A stretch of DNA of 64,000 bases from Microthrix sp041394405. Lineage in GTDB: Bacteria > Actinomycetota > Acidimicrobiia > Acidimicrobiales > Microtrichaceae. Made by a program: the position numbers and the translations under genes. Positions within the stretch are counted from its first letter, which is position 1. Each line of letters starts with the position of its first letter. Of the stretch, positions 61,538-64,000 are shown one piece after another. The stretch is from NCBI GenBank assembly GCA_041394405.1, contig JAWKIF010000008.1:248001-312000 (forward strand), written 5' to 3'. Below the pieces are notes generated by a model that was given only the letters and a program-made list of their open reading frames with translations, searched no databases and was not told the origin of the DNA.

Positions 61538-62061
61538 TGGGTGTTCTGGCGGCCGAGACGGCCAGCTACGCGGTACCCGTCAACATCGTGTTCGGGTTCA
61601 TCGCCGCGCTCATGATCTACGGCGCCGTCCGTGTGGTGACCACGACCAACGTGGTGCACGCCGCCCTGTGGCTGGTGGTGGTGCTGGCCGGCATGGGCGG
61701 CAACTACATCCTGTTGCAGGCCGAGTTCGTTGCAGTGACCCAGTTCATGGTCTACATCGGTGCCATCGTGGTGCTGTTCCTGTTCGGCGTCATGCTCACC
61801 CGCACGCCGGGCGCCGAGGGTGTGGAGCCCAACCCCAAGATGGTGCCGATCGGCATCGTCACCGCTGTGTTGTTGTTCGCCGTCATGGCCTACTCCCTCG
61901 TCGACAGCTTCGGTGACGACCAGGTGCGGCCCGCTGCGGGCAATCCCACCAGCGAGCTGTCCGACGCCATCTTCTCGTCCTACCTGCTGCCCTTCGAACT
62001 GGTGTCGGTGCTGTTGCTGGCGGCGCTCATCGGGGCCATCGTCCTGGCCCGGAAGGAGTAG
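61537..62061 (+). CDS. nuoJ: Complex I subunit J (locus 2)
   Basis: The 174-residue protein has five membrane helices and the conserved VTQFMVYIGAIVVLFLFGVMLT. It ends without the hydrophilic tail of locus 1. One-base overlap with nuoI; 2 bp spacer to nuoK. Confidence 0.94.
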   Translation: MGVLAAETASYAVPVNIVFGFIAALMIYGAVRVVTTTNVVHAALWLVVVLAGMGGNYILLQAEFVAVTQFMVYIGAIVVLFLFGVMLTRTPGAEGVEPNPKMVPIGIVTAVLLFAVMAYSLVDSFGDDQVRPAAGNPTSELSDAIFSSYLLPFELVSVLLLAALIGAIVLARKE

Positions 62062-62063
62062 TC

Positions 62064-62360
62064 GTGCTGGTCAACCAATTCCTGCTGCTGTCGGCCGTGT
62101 TGTTCTGCATCGGCGTGTACGGCGTGTTGGTGCGCCGAAACGGCGTGCTCGTGCTGATGTCCATCGAGCTCATCCTGAACTCGGTCAACCTCAACCTGAT
62201 CGCCTTTGGTGGCCAGCACGGGGTGGACGGGTCGGTGTTTGCCCTTTTCGTCATCGCCGTGGCTGCGGCCGAGGTGGGGGTCGGCCTGGCCATCGTCATG
62301 CTCATCTACCGCAACAAGGCCAGCGTGGAGCTGGACGAGCTCGACGAGTTGAAGGGGTGA
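62064..62360 (+). CDS. nuoK: Complex I subunit K (locus 2)
   Basis: The 98-residue protein has three helices with MSIELILNSVNLNLIAF and AAAEVGVGLAIVMLIYR, containing the two buried Glu residues. The start is GTG. It lies four bases before nuoL. Confidence 0.94.
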   Translation: MLVNQFLLLSAVLFCIGVYGVLVRRNGVLVLMSIELILNSVNLNLIAFGGQHGVDGSVFALFVIAVAAAEVGVGLAIVMLIYRNKASVELDELDELKG

Positions 62361-62364
62361 TGGG

Positions 62365-64000
62365 GTGACCGCAGCGATCATGGTCGACAAGGTTTGGCTG
62401 CTGCCGGCCATCATGTTCTTGAGCTTCCTCGCCATTCTGTTCCTGGGGAAGCGCAGCCCCGGCAAGGGGCACGCCATCGGCATTGCGGCCGTCGGCCTGT
62501 GCACCGTGCTGGCGCTGGTCACCGCCGGCGAGTGGGTTGCACGCGAGACCGGTCACGAGGCCGCAACGGCACTGGACGACGTCCCGGCTGAGTGCTCGGC
62601 CAGTGCGGCCGAGCTGTCGGATGGGAGCCATGGCGGTGAGGGCGATCACGGCGACGACGCCGGCGAGGGCGAGCACGCCCTCGCCCCCGGGGGCGCCGTC
62701 TCGATCGCCGATGGCGAGTCGGCGGCGCCGGCAGCCGAGGAGGGCGAAACCGAGCACTACACCCGGCCGGTCGTGCGCTGCGCCACGTGGTGGTCCTCCG
62801 GCCAGACCGACATCACCGTGGGTACCCAGGTGGACGGCCTGGTGGTGATGATGCTGATGGTCGTCACCATCATCTCGCTGCTGGTGCACATCTTCTCCAC
62901 CGACTACGTGCATGGCGACCGGCGCTACACCCACTACTTCGCCTTCCTATCGCTGTTCACCGCCTCGATGCTGTTCTTTGTGATGTCGCAGAGCACCATC
63001 CAGATGATCGTGGGTTGGGAGCTGGTGGGCGTCTGCTCGTTCGCGCTCATCGGCCACTGGTGGGAGGACAAGCCCAACTCCGACGCGGCGCTCAAGGCCT
63101 TCCTCACCAACCGGGTGGGCGACATCGGCCTCTTGGTCGGCATGATCACGCTGTTCTTCGCCTCGGGCAAGACCTTCTCGATCATGGACATCAACATCAA
63201 GGCGGCCGAGGGTCAGATCTCCCAGACTGCCCTCACGGTGGCCGCAGTGGCGCTCATCGCCGCCGTCATGTCCAAGTCCGGCCAGTTCATCCTCCACACC
63301 TGGCTGCCCGACGCCATGGCCGGCCCCACCCCGGTCTCGGCGCTCATCCATGCCGCCACGATGGTGGTGGCCGGCATCTACATGGTGGCCCGCCTCTATC
63401 CGGTGTTCTTCGAGGGATTGTCCATCGCAGGCGGTTCGTTCAACCTGTTGGCCATCGTTGGTTCGGTCACGGCGGTGTTCGGGGCCCTGCTGGGCTTCGT
63501 CCAGAAGGACATCAAGAAGGTGCTGGCTTACTCCACCATCTCCCAGTTGGGCTTCATGGTGGCGGCCTTGGGTGTCGGCGCCTGGACCGCCGCCGTCTTC
63601 CACCTCTTCACCCACGCGTTCTTCAAGGCCTGCCTGTTCCTCGGCGCCGGGTCGCTCTCCCACGCCTGCCACCACAGCTTCAACATGGTGGACGACATGG
63701 GTGGGCTGCGGAAGGTGATGCCCAGGACGTTCTGGACCTACGTCATTGCGGCCGCCAGCCTGTCGGGCATCTTCCCCCTGGCAGGGTTCTGGTCGAAGGA
63801 CGAGATCCTGGCTGGTACCGGCGGCATCAACGATGGGGTGGGGAACTACTACATCGTGCTCGCCGCGCTGCTCATCGGCGCCTTCTGCACCGCCGGCTAT
63901 ATGACGCGCTCGGTCTGGTACGCGTTCTATGGCGAGTACCGGGGTCATCACGAGCCACACGAGTCCGGGCCCCGCATCACCGTGCCGCTGATCATCCTGG
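62365..64000 (+). CDS. nuoL: Complex I subunit L (locus 2), 3' end outside window, with charged insertion
   Basis: 545 residues are visible. The core has VGWELVGVCSFALIGHWW, NRVGDIGLLVGM, KSGQFILHTWLPDAMAGPTPVSALIHAATMV and FFKACLFLGAGSLSHA. Unlike locus 1, about 75 residues (roughly 60-135) are inserted between the first two helices and the next, rich in Gly, Asp, Glu and His (SHGGEGDHGDDAGEGEHA) and bounded by Cys77 and Cys139. The insertion may be outside the membrane and bind metal, or form a disulfide-closed lid. The start is GTG 62365. nuoM and nuoN probably follow. Confidence 0.93.
   Translation, partial: MTAAIMVDKVWLLPAIMFLSFLAILFLGKRSPGKGHAIGIAAVGLCTVLALVTAGEWVARETGHEAATALDDVPAECSASAAELSDGSHGGEGDHGDDAGEGEHALAPGGAVSIADGESAAPAAEEGETEHYTRPVVRCATWWSSGQTDITVGTQVDGLVVMMLMVVTIISLLVHIFSTDYVHGDRRYTHYFAFLSLFTASMLFFVMSQSTIQMIVGWELVGVCSFALIGHWWEDKPNSDAALKAFLTNRVGDIGLLVGMITLFFASGKTFSIMDINIKAAEGQISQTALTVAAVALIAAVMSKSGQFILHTWLPDAMAGPTPVSALIHAATMVVAGIYMVARLYPVFFEGLSIAGGSFNLLAIVGSVTAVFGALLGFVQKDIKKVLAYSTISQLGFMVAALGVGAWTAAVFHLFTHAFFKACLFLGAGSLSHACHHSFNMVDDMGGLRKVMPRTFWTYVIAAASLSGIFPLAGFWSKDEILAGTGGINDGVGNYYIVLAALLIGAFCTAGYMTRSVWYAFYGEYRGHHEPHESGPRITVPLIIL

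Overview
The window is a high-GC stretch (strong G/C bias at third codon positions, many GTG starts, dense ATGA/GTGA/TGATG gene overlaps) from an actinobacterium. A split cytochrome b with an unusual Rieske/cytochrome c operon running straight into a nuo operon, together with a second nuo locus, points to the class Acidimicrobiia (Microthrix/Ilumatobacter-like). That placement is inference; no 16S gene is present.

Layout. 1-5.4 kb: the tail of an Fpg/Nei DNA glycosylase, a TlpA-like thioredoxin lipoprotein whose first active-site Cys codon is an in-frame TGA (probable selenoprotein), a GH16-like envelope protein with an altered catalytic motif, a polyprenyl-phosphate sugar transferase and a geranylgeranyl-reductase-family flavoprotein. 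5.5-12.4 kb: a respiratory cluster with a cytochrome c on the minus strand and a divergent bc-type operon (membrane protein, ferredoxin, split cytochrome b, Rieske, dihaem cytochrome c, membrane protein). 12.4-32.2 kb: complex I locus 1, nuoABCD, then an interruption (CorA, GH5-like lipoprotein, RidA, a small UGA-interrupted ORF), then nuoEFGHIJKLMN with its own promoter. Together these encode quinone reduction by NADH and quinol oxidation by the bc complex.

32.5-39.4 kb: FHA proteins, an MFS exporter, and a minus-strand module of FHA-winged helix protein, small protein and a pseudokinase-kinase membrane protein. 39.6-45.1 kb: a P450/dehydrogenase cluster (CMD, hydroxyisobutyrate-dehydrogenase-like, P450, TetR, SDR, ALDH) built around a divergent promoter with a palindromic operator. 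45.2-51.4 kb: a 1,484-residue FHA-FtsK (EssC/EccC-like) ATPase, a REP-like repeat patch and an ATP-dependent DNA ligase. 51.5-64 kb: complex I locus 2, nuoABCDH then nuoIJKL, without nuoEFG in the window, split by a 5.7 kb island that carries four paralogues of a four-cysteine secreted protein family plus a DUF2510/DUF4352 protein, a PhyH-type dioxygenase and an SDR.

A genome-level signal: many single genes and operon heads have a TANNNT -10 box only 6-8 nt before the start codon, so leaderless transcripts appear common; this pattern decides several starts, including an apparent ATC start for the TetR gene. The most interesting items are the candidate selenoprotein, the lipoprotein-family island inside the second complex I locus, the pseudokinase-kinase/FHA module and the complex I variant with a charged insertion in NuoL.
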